64,000 bases of DNA from Actinopolymorpha cephalotaxi (GTDB lineage: Bacteria > Actinomycetota > Actinomycetes > Propionibacteriales > Actinopolymorphaceae), in contig NZ_JACBZA010000001.1 of NCBI RefSeq assembly GCF_013408535.1, positions 434,001 through 498,000 of the forward strand. The letters run 5' to 3'. The notes below the pieces were generated by a model. That model saw only the letters and a program-made list of their open reading frames with translations, did not search any database and had not been told where the DNA came from. Positions within the stretch are counted from its first letter, which is position 1, and each line of letters opens with the position of its first letter. This document shows, in pieces, positions 7,743 through 15,439 of the stretch. The position numbers and the translations under genes are program-made.

Positions 7743-8356
7743 TCCGTCTGCAGGTGCTCGCCGCGTGCGCCCTTGAGTTCGCTGAAGGAGGGGATGGTCG
7801 CGAGCGTCGACACCGCGTGCCAGAGCCGGACGGCGTCGTCTCCGCGGGGCACGGCCGTGAGTACGGGCCCGAAGAATCCCCGGTCGCCGACGTGCACGAT
7901 CGGGGTGCCGCCGTCGTCGGTCAGGGGCGCGGTGGCCGCCTTCGTACGGGCGCGCAGATCGTCGTCCCAGGAGGAGTCCTCGGCCGCGCCAGTCAGCTCC
8001 ACCGGCAGCCGGAGCTCGTCCAAGGTCAGTGCGACGTTCCGCGCGTCGTCCCGTAGGCCGCCGACGTGGCGCCGCTGTCCGAACGTCTCGTAGAATTCCG
8101 TCCAGCGCCCCGCATGAGCAGAGGCGAGGAGGGCGGCCGCAACGCGGGCGGGGCGCCACGCACCGTCGTTGTAGTCCCGATACCAGTCGTCGAGCTCCCG
8201 CCCCTCGTTCGCAACGGAGAGACTCATCAGCTCGCGGCGCACCTCCACGCCGGTGTGCAGCTCGACCTCGGCGAGCCACCTGCTGGTGATCCACGCGAAG
8301 GGACAGGTCGGGTCGACATAGATCGTCACACCGGAAAGAGCGGGATTAGTTTCCAT
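7739..8356 (-). CDS. DsbA-like thioredoxin-fold oxidoreductase (mycothiol-dependent nitroreductase type)
   Basis: 205 residues. The motif YVDPTCPFAWITSRWL at residues ~13-28 matches the start of the actinobacterial DsbA-family enzymes related to Rv2466c, in which a CPWC active site reduces substrates at the expense of mycothiol. Here the motif is CPFA, leaving a single cysteine, so a monothiol mechanism is implied. The C-terminal GTPIVHVGDRGFFGPVLTAVPRGDDAVRLW is the cis-Pro region and family tail. The ATG at 8356 is 39 bases from the divergent MarR gene across a palindrome. This suggests redox or electrophile control. Confidence 0.82.
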   Translation of the reverse strand: METNPALSGVTIYVDPTCPFAWITSRWLAEVELHTGVEVRRELMSLSVANEGRELDDWYRDYNDGAWRPARVAAALLASAHAGRWTEFYETFGQRRHVGGLRDDARNVALTLDELRLPVELTGAAEDSSWDDDLRARTKAATAPLTDDGGTPIVHVGDRGFFGPVLTAVPRGDDAVRLWHAVSTLATIPSFSELKGARGEHLQTD

Positions 8357-8374
8357 GGAAAGCAGAGTACTTGA

Positions 8375-8391
8375 CCAGGAAAGTATCCTGG
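8375..8391. promoter_or_regulatory. palindromic operator between DsbA-like and MarR genes
   Basis: CCAGGA-aagta-TCCTGG at 8375-8391 is a perfect 6-base inverted repeat in the 39-base divergent gap. It contains TATCCT (8384-8389), a possible -10 that would make the MarR mRNA leaderless at the GTG 8396. On the other strand, TACTCT (8370-8365) could serve the DsbA gene. Repression of both promoters by the MarR protein is the simplest reading. Confidence 0.6.
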
Positions 8392-8395
8392 CGAG

Positions 8396-9028
8396 GTGGC
8401 CCTAGGCAGTGAGCGCGAACCATCCCCCGACAGCGACGCCGTGCACGCGATCGTCGACCAGTGGCGAGCCAGGCTGCCGGGCCTGGATCCTTCACCGATG
8501 CTGGTCCTGGGAAGAATCCAACGACTGGCCTCGGTGTGTGACCCGATACTCCGGCCGCCGTTCGCCGACGCGGGGCTCGCACCCGGCGACTTCGACGTCC
8601 TGGCTGCCCTGCGCCGAAGCGCACCGCCCCATGCGCTGCCCAGCGGCGAGCTCGCCCGCGCGACCCTGGTCACTCCCGGCGCGGTGACCAAGCGGGTCGA
8701 CCGGCTCGCCGCAGCCGGGCTGGTGACGCGGACCCGTGACCCGGAGGACGCCAGAGGCCGGATCGCCACCTTGACCACAGCCGGCCGGCGACTCGTCGAC
8801 AAGCTCATGCGCGCTCACATGCTGAACGAGGCAGCCATCCTCGAGACGCTCGACGACCGGGAGCAACGCCAGCTCGCGTCGTTGCTCGGCAAGCTGTTGA
8901 CGTCTGTCGAGACCCTGCCGAGCACCGGGGGCACGGGTGCGGGCGATGGCGGTGCTACCGGTCGCAGGACCAGGGCGGGACGCTCTGCTCGTACTGGAAG
9001 AGGTTCGTCGGGTCGTACTTCGACTTGA
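8396..9028 (+). CDS. MarR-family transcriptional regulator
   Basis: 210 residues from GTG 8396. The winged helix is clear: LAPGDFDVLAALRRS, PSGELARATLVTPGAVTKRVDRLAAAGLVTRTRDPEDARGRIATLT (the DxRxxxxxLT wing), then the C-terminal dimerisation helix. A Gly/Arg-rich tail after about residue 185 has no family counterpart and overlaps the 3' end of the convergent oxidoreductase gene by 74 bases; it may be a late stop rather than functional sequence. It probably represses itself and the divergent DsbA-like/HIT pair through the palindrome at 8375-8391. The ligand is unknown; a thiol-reactive signal is an inference from its neighbours. Confidence 0.88.
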   Translation: MALGSEREPSPDSDAVHAIVDQWRARLPGLDPSPMLVLGRIQRLASVCDPILRPPFADAGLAPGDFDVLAALRRSAPPHALPSGELARATLVTPGAVTKRVDRLAAAGLVTRTRDPEDARGRIATLTTAGRRLVDKLMRAHMLNEAAILETLDDREQRQLASLLGKLLTSVETLPSTGGTGAGDGGATGRRTRAGRSARTGRGSSGRTST

Positions 9029-10481
9029 TCTTGCGCAGCCGGCAGAAGTTCGATCGCCAGTATGCCGTCTCCCACTCGGCCATGCCGATGTTCGGCACGT
9101 TGACGTACGCGCCGTCCACGTAGGGGCGAAGCGCCTGACTGAACTCCGCGATCCAGGCCTGGGACTGCGAGGTGAGCGGGTCGTTGCAGTTCGGCTCTCC
9201 CCGCTTGCCCCAGCCGGCGCCGGGCTCGGAGTAGAAGAGTGCGTCGCGGTGCGCGAACGACGTGCCGCCGGCCGGCCTGGTCGCCCTCCGGACGCGTCCG
9301 CCGAACGCCTGAGTGAAGAAGTTGCTGTCGTCGGTGGGTGCGTTGTTCATGAACTCGCCGATGATGCTGACGGCCCTGGAAGGGAACGGCTTGCGGGTGA
9401 ACTGCGAGAAGAACTTCCAGTTCGCCGGCTCGTCCCGGGTCGGGATCTGGAACCCGGCGTAGATCTCGGCCCACCCACCGGTCTGCACCGTGACCGTGGG
9501 CTTGCCGACCGAGAGGATCGGGGACAGCAGTTCGAGAGCCTCGGCCCGGGTCCCGTCCGCGAGGACGGCGAACAGCAGGATCTGCGGCTTGTGGATCTCC
9601 ACCTGTGTCCCGAGCCGACTGTTGGTGAACGGGGCCGTGCTCTGCCACGCGTCGAAGACGCCGTGCAGGTCGCCGAGCCCATCCCAGGCCGCCTGCACGT
9701 AGACGACCTCCTTCAGTGGGGACACCTTGTAGGTAAGGGATGTGACGATGCCGTAGTTGCCGTTGCCGGCGCCGCGAAGAGCCCAGAGCAGGTCGGTGTG
9801 GCACTTCTCGTTCACGTGCAGCACCTTGGCACCGTCGGCGCCCCACGGTACGACGACGTCGGCCCCGATCAGGTTGTCGCAGGCCATGCCGAGATAGCGG
9901 GTGAGGAAGCCGAAACCCCCGCCGAGCGTCGCGCCCGACAGGCCCACGCTGCCCTCCGTCCCGGTCGTGACGGCGAGGTCCTCCCGGCCGAGAGCAGTCA
10001 CCGCCTCCAGCTGGTTGAGCCCCGCGCCGACCGTGGCGGTGAGCGAGGCCTTGTCGATGTGCGCCGACTTCAGCTCGCTGACGTCGATCACGATGCCGTT
10101 GTCGACGTTGGACCAGCCCTCGAGGCTGTGCCGGCCACTCCGTACCCGCAGTGCGACGTTGTGCTGCCGCGCCCAGGCGAGCGCGTTGAGCACGTCCCTG
10201 GTCTCCTCGGCGAAGACGATGACCAGCGGATAGTGGACGAAGAGCTCGTCCCAGCCGAGGCTGGCCCTGGGGTAGTCGGGGTCACCGGGGCGGACGATCC
10301 GGCCGGTCAGCTCCGCCGGTTCGCTCTTCGGGTGCCGGGGATGGTCGTGCTCGTCGTGCCCGTCGTGTGGGCCGTGCGGGTCGTGGGACGGGCCGGCGGA
10401 CGCGACGCCCGGGAGGATGACGGCCCCGGACCCGGCGGCGGCCGTGGCCCTGATCAGGTCGCGACGAGTGAGGTCGGGCAT
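8955..10481 (-). CDS. Tat-exported FAD-linked oxidoreductase, BBE/VAO family
   Basis: 508 residues from the ATG at 10481 (AGGAG upstream). The N-terminus has a twin-arginine signal, TRRDLIRATAAAGSGAVILPG, followed by a mature start very rich in His and Asp (HDPHGPHDGHDEHDHPRHP). The PCMH FAD domain follows: LRVRSGRHSLEGWSN at ~residue 112-126, where the His is the expected 8-alpha-histidyl FAD attachment, then GAGLNQLEAVTALG, GLSGATLGGGFGFLTR and WALRGAGNGNYGIVTSLTY. The C-terminus holds the BBE motif (YDPTNLFQYEQSVPP). The second (cysteinyl) FAD link of some BBE enzymes is not seen. The substrate is unknown; secreted family members oxidise sugars or alkaloids. It overlaps the MarR 3' end. 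Confidence 0.88.
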   Translation of the reverse strand: MPDLTRRDLIRATAAAGSGAVILPGVASAGPSHDPHGPHDGHDEHDHPRHPKSEPAELTGRIVRPGDPDYPRASLGWDELFVHYPLVIVFAEETRDVLNALAWARQHNVALRVRSGRHSLEGWSNVDNGIVIDVSELKSAHIDKASLTATVGAGLNQLEAVTALGREDLAVTTGTEGSVGLSGATLGGGFGFLTRYLGMACDNLIGADVVVPWGADGAKVLHVNEKCHTDLLWALRGAGNGNYGIVTSLTYKVSPLKEVVYVQAAWDGLGDLHGVFDAWQSTAPFTNSRLGTQVEIHKPQILLFAVLADGTRAEALELLSPILSVGKPTVTVQTGGWAEIYAGFQIPTRDEPANWKFFSQFTRKPFPSRAVSIIGEFMNNAPTDDSNFFTQAFGGRVRRATRPAGGTSFAHRDALFYSEPGAGWGKRGEPNCNDPLTSQSQAWIAEFSQALRPYVDGAYVNVPNIGMAEWETAYWRSNFCRLRKIKSKYDPTNLFQYEQSVPPWSCDR

Positions 10482-10531
10482 GGTGCGCTCCTGGAGTTCG
10501 CGTACGGCGACTGGTCGGCCGCGGGAATTCC

Positions 10532-10553
10532 TGCCCGAGTGCAGAGTCGGGCA
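10532..10553. promoter_or_regulatory. inverted repeat upstream of the oxidoreductase gene
   Basis: TGCCCGA (10532-10538) and TCGGGCA (10547-10553) form a perfect 7-base inverted repeat with an 8-base spacer, 51 bases upstream of the start at 10481. It could be an operator or a leader hairpin. No clear -10 was identified nearby. Confidence 0.35.
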
Positions 10554-10702
10554 ACCGTTCTCGCCGATTTCCCGGCGTTTTCTCGGCACCGTCGTACATT
10601 GCGTCGACCGGTTCGGGCGTCGGCCGTAAAAGAGTTCGACACGCCGTGCGGTTTTGGTATTCGCCGCTTCGGGGACGGCCCTCATTGCCGGGCAGGGATC
10701 CG

Positions 10703-10726
10703 GCGTCACGCATCCGGACGTGACGC
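10703..10726. promoter_or_regulatory. inverted repeat upstream of the secreted protein gene
   Basis: GCGTCAC (10703-10709) and GTGACGC (10720-10726) are perfect 7-base arms with a 10-base spacer, ending 18 bases before the ATG at 10745. The position fits a repressor site or a leader hairpin near the ribosome-binding site (CGGGGAG at about 10734-10740). Confidence 0.4.
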
Positions 10727-10744
10727 GAACCTCGGGGAGCCACA

Positions 10745-11578
10745 ATGGGTCACACGCGTCGGGCGATAGCGTCTGTTGCCGCCATCGGGGCACTTGCCGT
10801 CATTCCCGCACTTCCGCGGGACGGCGGAGCGTCGGCTGCGACGCGGGTGACGCGTACCGAAACCGTGTCGGACGTCAAGCCGGCCTTGCCTGTCAGTCAT
10901 GCGCCGCGCGCCAGGGCACTTCCGCCGGCCCACGCCGCCGCGTCACCGAAGGTGGCCGCCTGGGGTCGCGAGCAGACACCGCAGCCGCCCCGGCTTCCGC
11001 GAAACTTCCGCGGAACGGGTAAATGGATCGTGCGGGACCTCGGTATCACCGTTCCGTTCAGATGGCAGGGCAGAAACGGCAACAGTCAAATGGTCGCCGG
11101 AGGTCCGCAGTATCCGATTTGGTTCACGAACCTCATTTATCACAACACGCTCTACACGCTGACCTACAAATGGCCCGGACTGACCGTTCACACGTGTTCG
11201 AAGATTCCGGGCTTCAGTCTGGAAACCCTGAACGGTCTGCTCGCGGGGTCTCGATTCGTCGGGCCGGAAATACTGCAGCGGAAGCAGTTGCGGTACGTCG
11301 ACCACTGGCGGGTCGGCATCGTCGTACCGCAGCTTCCTCCCGGACTGTGGCCGCGGTTGCCGATCGCCCTCGGCGACATCTACGTCGACCAGCGTGACCG
11401 CACCACCTTCTGGGAGCTCCTGCAGTTCGGCCTGCAGAACCTCTACGACCCCCAGTTGGACGAGTGGGCGCAGATGAACACGTTCGAGCACCGGCCCGGA
11501 CGGGTTTCGCTTCCCCGCCGGTGCCTTTCCGCCACGTCGACGCCGGGCCTCCTCGGCACCCTCAAGCCCGCCGGCTGA
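10745..11578 (+). CDS. secreted protein of unknown function
   Basis: 277 residues. A Sec signal is visible (RRAIASVAAIGALAVIPALP, cleavage probably after GGASA near residue 31), then a Pro/Ala-rich linker to about residue 85. The globular part from FRGTGKWIVRDLGITVPFRW onward is aromatic-rich, with one HTCSK and one late RRCLS cysteine that might pair. I do not recognise the family. Codon use in the middle part (GGAAATACT, CTCATTTATCAC) is less GC-biased than its neighbours, which could mean recent acquisition. GGGGAG precedes the ATG. It stands alone, facing the sigma factor gene. Confidence 0.7.
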   Translation: MGHTRRAIASVAAIGALAVIPALPRDGGASAATRVTRTETVSDVKPALPVSHAPRARALPPAHAAASPKVAAWGREQTPQPPRLPRNFRGTGKWIVRDLGITVPFRWQGRNGNSQMVAGGPQYPIWFTNLIYHNTLYTLTYKWPGLTVHTCSKIPGFSLETLNGLLAGSRFVGPEILQRKQLRYVDHWRVGIVVPQLPPGLWPRLPIALGDIYVDQRDRTTFWELLQFGLQNLYDPQLDEWAQMNTFEHRPGRVSLPRRCLSATSTPGLLGTLKPAG

Positions 11579-11590
11579 TCCGTCGAGGAC

Positions 11591-12544
11591 TCAGCCGGCC
11601 GTCCACGGCCGCAGCTTCTCCGGGTTGCGTACCGCCCAGATGTGCCTGATCCGGTCGGCCACGATCTCGAACGCATACACCGTGATCGTGACGCCGTCCT
11701 CTCGCGCGACCAGACCGGGCTGGCCGTTGACGACCTGCTGGGCGAAGGTCACGTTGCCCGGCGCCCTGCCGGCGAGGTCGGCGAGCAGGCGCGCGATCAG
11801 TTCGCCGCCCTCGATGGGGTGCAGGGCGGCGGGCGCGAAACCGCCGCTGTCGGCGACCAGCGTGGCGTCGGGGTCCAGCAGGCCGATGAGGGCGTCCACG
11901 TCCTTGGCCTGCCAAGCCCGGCTGAACTCCCTGACGATCCCGGCCTGCCGCGCCGCCGGGGTCGGTGGAGCCTGCGACGTACGGACGCGGCGGCGCGCCG
12001 AGGAGGCGAGCTGGCGGCAGGCCGCGGGGGTGCGGCCGACGATCTCGGCGATGTCGGCGAACGGGTAGCCGAAGACGTCGTGCAGGACGAATGCGACCCG
12101 CTCGGCCGGGGTCATCGAGTCGAGCACGACGAGGAAGGCCATGCTGATCGACTCGTCGAGGGTGACCCGGTCGGCCGGGTCGGCGCGTTCGGAGGTGGCG
12201 TCGCCGGTGCTGCGCCGGCCACTGATCCAGTCCGTGGAGCCCGGCAGAGGTTCGGGGATCCACTCGCCCACGTACTTCTCCCGCCGGGCACGGGCGGAGC
12301 CGAGCAGGTCCAGGCAGATGCGGCCGGTGACCGTCGTCAGCCAGGCGCCGGGGGAGACGATGGCTTCCCGCTGCGCGCCGGACATGGCGTACCAGCGTGC
12401 GTAGGCCTCCTGCACGGCGTCCTCGGCGTCGGCCAGCGAGCCGAGCAGCCGGTACGCGAGACTGATCAACTGACGCCGCTCGCCCATGATCGCGTCCTGG
12501 CCGGCCTCGGTTCGCCGGCTCCCCGGCTCTGGCGGTGTGGTCAT
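11591..12544 (-). CDS. ECF RNA polymerase sigma factor, ECF41/SigJ type
   Basis: 317 residues from the ATG at 12544 (GGGAG about 10 bases upstream); the ATG at 12487 is an alternative. Sigma-2 is at ~residues 25-95 (LISLAYRLLGSLADAEDAVQEAYARW), and sigma-4 at ~140-200 (LDSMTPAERVAFVLHDVFGYPFADIAEIVGRTPAACRQLASSARRRV). A C-terminal SnoaL-like extension follows (FSRAWQAKDVDALIGLLDPDATLVADSGG to the end). Such an extension replaces an anti-sigma factor in ECF41 and modulates activity. ECF41 genes usually neighbour a COE-type oxidoreductase or decarboxylase; none is here. A possible autoregulated promoter lies at 12682-12708. Confidence 0.88.
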   Translation of the reverse strand: MTTPPEPGSRRTEAGQDAIMGERRQLISLAYRLLGSLADAEDAVQEAYARWYAMSGAQREAIVSPGAWLTTVTGRICLDLLGSARARREKYVGEWIPEPLPGSTDWISGRRSTGDATSERADPADRVTLDESISMAFLVVLDSMTPAERVAFVLHDVFGYPFADIAEIVGRTPAACRQLASSARRRVRTSQAPPTPAARQAGIVREFSRAWQAKDVDALIGLLDPDATLVADSGGFAPAALHPIEGGELIARLLADLAGRAPGNVTFAQQVVNGQPGLVAREDGVTITVYAFEIVADRIRHIWAVRNPEKLRPWTAG

Positions 12545-12681
12545 GTCGTCGACGGCTCCCTCGGGGATCGGTCCTGCCCTCGGTGGTACGACGAGACCGC
12601 CGGCCCGAATGTGAGGCCGGGGACGCCGGGCCGACGGACAGGCCGAGGCGACGTACGCCTGACATCCGGCGGGGCTGCCCC

Positions 12682-12708
12682 GTCGTACTCGTGAGAAGGC
12701 ACGTGACA
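12682..12708 (-). promoter_or_regulatory. candidate ECF41-type promoter of the sigma factor gene
   Basis: On the minus strand TGTCACG (12708-12702), exactly 16 bases, then CGAC (12685-12682) differ by one base in each box from the ECF41 consensus TGTCACA-N16-CGTC as I recall it. Transcription would begin about 130 bases before the ATG at 12544. Autoregulation is inferred from the family. Confidence 0.45.
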
Positions 12709-12747
12709 AGTAGACAACCGTGCCTGCCCGACGAGTTCAGGAGCACC

Positions 12748-13377
12748 ATGACCACCTCCTTCCCGGCAACGACCTTCGCCGACCCGGCATCCGCGCGGAG
12801 TCTGGAGCGGGCGGCCGCTTCCCTTGCCGCACACGGTTTCGGCGTCGAGATCCTCGACGACGTGGCGGCGGCGCGTACTCGCGTCGGTGAGCTGGTGCCC
12901 GAGGGCGCGAGTGTGTTCACCGGCGCCAGTGAGACGCTGCGGCTGTCCGGCATCCAGGACGATCTCAATGCCAGTGGGCGATACCGGGCCGTCAAGCCAC
13001 GGGTACTGGCCATGGACCGCGCCACCCAGGCCGACGAGATCCGGCGGCTGACCGCCACCCCCGACGTCGTGGTGGGCAGCGTCGCCGCCGTCACCGAGAC
13101 CGGGTCCCTCGTGGTCGCCTCCGGCAGCGGAAGCCAGTTGCCTGCCTACGCCGGAGGCGCCGCCCGCGCGATCTGGGTCGTCGGCGCGCAGAAGGTGGTG
13201 CCCGACCTGGACACCGCGCTGCGCCGCGTCGAGGAGCACGCCTTCCCGCTGGAGAACATCCGTGCCCAGGCGGTGTACGGAGCACCCAGCGCCATCAACC
13301 GGCTGCTCGTCCTCAACGCGGAGTACCAGCCAGGGCGCGGCACCGTCCTGCTGCTCCGCGAGGCGATCGGGTTCTGA
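12748..13377 (+). CDS. LUD-domain protein (LutC-like)
   Basis: 209 residues from the ATG at 12748, preceded by AGGAG. The fold is read from FGVEILDDVAAARTRVGELVPEGASVFTGASETL, DVVVGSVAAVTETGSLVVASGSGSQ (the conserved A-x-ET-Gly-(S/T) motif) and IWVVGAQKVVPDLDTALRRVEEH. LUD proteins act in lactate utilisation (LutB/LutC), but LutA and LutB are absent here, and this stand-alone form is common in actinobacteria without an assigned role. It is divergent from the ECF41 gene, so that sigma factor might control it, though no plus-strand ECF41-like promoter was found. Confidence 0.82.
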   Translation: MTTSFPATTFADPASARSLERAAASLAAHGFGVEILDDVAAARTRVGELVPEGASVFTGASETLRLSGIQDDLNASGRYRAVKPRVLAMDRATQADEIRRLTATPDVVVGSVAAVTETGSLVVASGSGSQLPAYAGGAARAIWVVGAQKVVPDLDTALRRVEEHAFPLENIRAQAVYGAPSAINRLLVLNAEYQPGRGTVLLLREAIGF

Positions 13378-13442
13378 GCGCCCGCGACCCGGCCGTGCAC
13401 CGCAGCCTTCCGTGGCGCACGGCCCGCTGCCAGGATGGGGTC

Positions 13443-14369
13443 ATGTCCCCAGACGACGCCCGGTCGACGTCCGCGACGACGCTTCGCACGCGCGTGGAAC
13501 GCGCTGTCGATCAGCCGACCACGAAGTGGATAGTGCCGGACACGGGCCTGACGGCCGCGGCGCGCTTCCTGGTGACGCTGAAGGACGGAAGCGGCGTCTT
13601 CGTCAAGGCGGCCACCGACGAGCAGACGGAACGCTGGCTTCACACCGAGTACCTCGCGCTTAGGCAGGTGCCCGAACGCTTCGTGCCGCGGGTCGTGGCG
13701 TGGCTCGACGAACCCGGCAGCCGTCCTGTCCTCGTGGTCGAGGACCTCAGGCGCGCGCACTGGCCCGCCGGCCACGAGGGCGTCGACTGGCGAGAGGGCG
13801 ACATCGATCGGGTGCTCGCCGCGGTGGCGGACTTGGCGGGGGTTCGGGCTCCGGCCGCGTTCGAGCCGACGCCGCCCCGGCCGGCGTACTGGCCGAGCCT
13901 GCTGCGCGAGGGACCGGACCGGGCCGCCTTCCTCGACCTCGGGCTGTGCTCGGCCGGCTGGCTGAACGGCGCCGCTACCGCCCTCACCGAGGCCGAAGCG
14001 GGCCTGGACGACAGCGGCGACTCGCTGGTCCACGGGGACCTGCGCAGCGACAACATCTGCGTCGCGGACGATCGGGTGGTCTTCGTCGACTGGTCGGACG
14101 CCTCGCGGGGGAGCGCCGAGCACGACCTGGCGCTGCTTCTTCCCACCCTGCACCTCGAAGGCGGTCCGATGCCGTACGACGTACTGCCGGCCGCCGGTGG
14201 TTGGGCTGCTGCCGGTGGTGCGTCGCTCGCCCGGCGGATCCTGGACGACGCCGGGGCGCCGGGCTGGCTGGTGAAGGTGTTCGTTCGACTGCTGGCGATC
14301 GACCTGGCCTGGGCCGCTTCCTGTCTGGACCTTCCGCGACCCGACGGCATCGACTGGCGATCGATCTGA
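13443..14369 (+). CDS. APH/ChoK-like phosphotransferase
   Basis: 308 residues. The kinase signatures are SLVHGDLRSDNICV (catalytic HGD...N loop, ~residue 195-208) and VVFVDWSDA (metal-binding DW, ~215-222), with an N-lobe lysine likely in GVFVKAATDEQTERWLHTEY. This is the aminoglycoside phosphotransferase fold used for many small alcohol substrates; antibiotic resistance cannot be inferred from it. The ATG at 13443 follows a weak AGGAT. It comes 65 bases after the LUD gene, probably under its own promoter. Confidence 0.8.
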   Translation: MSPDDARSTSATTLRTRVERAVDQPTTKWIVPDTGLTAAARFLVTLKDGSGVFVKAATDEQTERWLHTEYLALRQVPERFVPRVVAWLDEPGSRPVLVVEDLRRAHWPAGHEGVDWREGDIDRVLAAVADLAGVRAPAAFEPTPPRPAYWPSLLREGPDRAAFLDLGLCSAGWLNGAATALTEAEAGLDDSGDSLVHGDLRSDNICVADDRVVFVDWSDASRGSAEHDLALLLPTLHLEGGPMPYDVLPAAGGWAAAGGASLARRILDDAGAPGWLVKVFVRLLAIDLAWAASCLDLPRPDGIDWRSI

Positions 14370-14415
14370 ATCCCGCGTGATCTGAGGTCGCCGGCCCGGC
14401 ACTCCACGTTCGTGC

Positions 14416-15366
14416 TCACGGTCTGGATTCCAGTCGGCCCAGGGGATGGTAGTGGTCGCCGAGGGACGTCTGGGCCGCGGTCCAGTCGGTGCTGTCGATG
14501 CCGAGTGCGTGCCGCAGGTAGGCGAGGGTGACCTGCTGGATCAGTGCGACGCGCGCGGGGTTCTCGTCGGTGGTCTCGGTGACCTCGTAACCGGAGATCC
14601 CGCCGAGAAAGTGTTCCCCTCCGAACAGTGTCAACAGGCTCTTGTCACCGGGGCTCAGTGCGTACGGGTCGGTCGTCCAGTCCGCTCCCCGAACGGTCAG
14701 CGGGAGATCGTCCTTGTCGCCGGCGACGACCAGGGCCGGGGTTGTCAGGTGGGCGAAGTCCGGGTTCCTCAACCAGGGCAGGTGCTCGGCCGCGAACGGA
14801 GTCAGGTCGTCTCCGCCCCGGCCGGCCGTCGCCAACAGCACGCCTGCACCGACTCGCGGGTCGGAGAGGTCCTCTGCCGTCCCGGTCTCCGGGTCGGTGA
14901 CCCGCAGGCCCAGCAGGACGCCCGCGGTCTGGCCGCCGAAGGAGTGCCCGGCCACGGCGACCCGGCTGTGGTCCGGCCTCCCGGCGAGGCCGGGAACGGC
15001 CGCCTCCAGAGTGTCGAGGTTGTCGAGGACGAGCTTGAGGTCCTCGACGCGAAGCCGCCACAGCCGCGGCCCGCGGGGATCGTCCGGGAGCAGGCCCACC
15101 GTTTTCGAGTCGAGATGGGTCGGCTGGATCACCGCGAAGCCGTGCGCGGCCCAGTAGTCGGTGAGGGGACGGTAGCCCTCGAGTGACGACTCGTAGCCGT
15201 GGGAGAAGAGGATCATCGGCAGCCTGGTCCCGGTGGCCGGTGCGGCCACGCGGAGACGCAGGTCCTCGCCGCGCTCCGGCGCGGGCAGCAAGATCGGCTT
15301 GACAGAGACGACGGGCGTGGGAGCGGTACCGGAGTTCCGGGGTGGTGCTGTGTCCAGAGTGGCCAT
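14416..15366 (-). CDS. alpha/beta-hydrolase, chlorophyllase / PAF-acetylhydrolase-like
   Basis: 316 residues from the ATG at 15366. The nucleophile elbow is VAVAGHSFGGQTAGVLLG (GHSFG, ~residue 163-173), the oxyanion region LPMILFSHGYESSLEGY, an acid candidate in ALVVAGDKDDLPL and the catalytic His in FGGEHFLGG. There is no signal peptide, so it is cytoplasmic. An in-frame ATG at 15405 is the alternative start. It is divergent from the MerR-type gene at 15440, with an inverted repeat between them, and is the likely regulated target. The ester or amide substrate is unknown. Confidence 0.85.
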   Translation of the reverse strand: MATLDTAPPRNSGTAPTPVVSVKPILLPAPERGEDLRLRVAAPATGTRLPMILFSHGYESSLEGYRPLTDYWAAHGFAVIQPTHLDSKTVGLLPDDPRGPRLWRLRVEDLKLVLDNLDTLEAAVPGLAGRPDHSRVAVAGHSFGGQTAGVLLGLRVTDPETGTAEDLSDPRVGAGVLLATAGRGGDDLTPFAAEHLPWLRNPDFAHLTTPALVVAGDKDDLPLTVRGADWTTDPYALSPGDKSLLTLFGGEHFLGGISGYEVTETTDENPARVALIQQVTLAYLRHALGIDSTDWTAAQTSLGDHYHPLGRLESRP

Positions 15367-15384
15367 GGGGGTTACGGTAAAACC

Positions 15385-15398
15385 TGACGTTGACGTCA
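15385..15398. promoter_or_regulatory. candidate MerR operator
   Basis: TGACGT-tg-ACGTCA at 15385-15398 is a near-perfect dyad in the divergent gap. On the minus strand TTGACG serves as a -35, and 19 bases further there is TAACCC, a weak -10. A long 19-base spacer carrying a dyad is the hallmark of MerR-activated promoters, here pointing at the hydrolase gene. Confidence 0.45.
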
Positions 15399-15439
15399 AA
15401 GGCAAGTCTTGTGGCGCGGCTCACAGAGGAGACGTGGCG

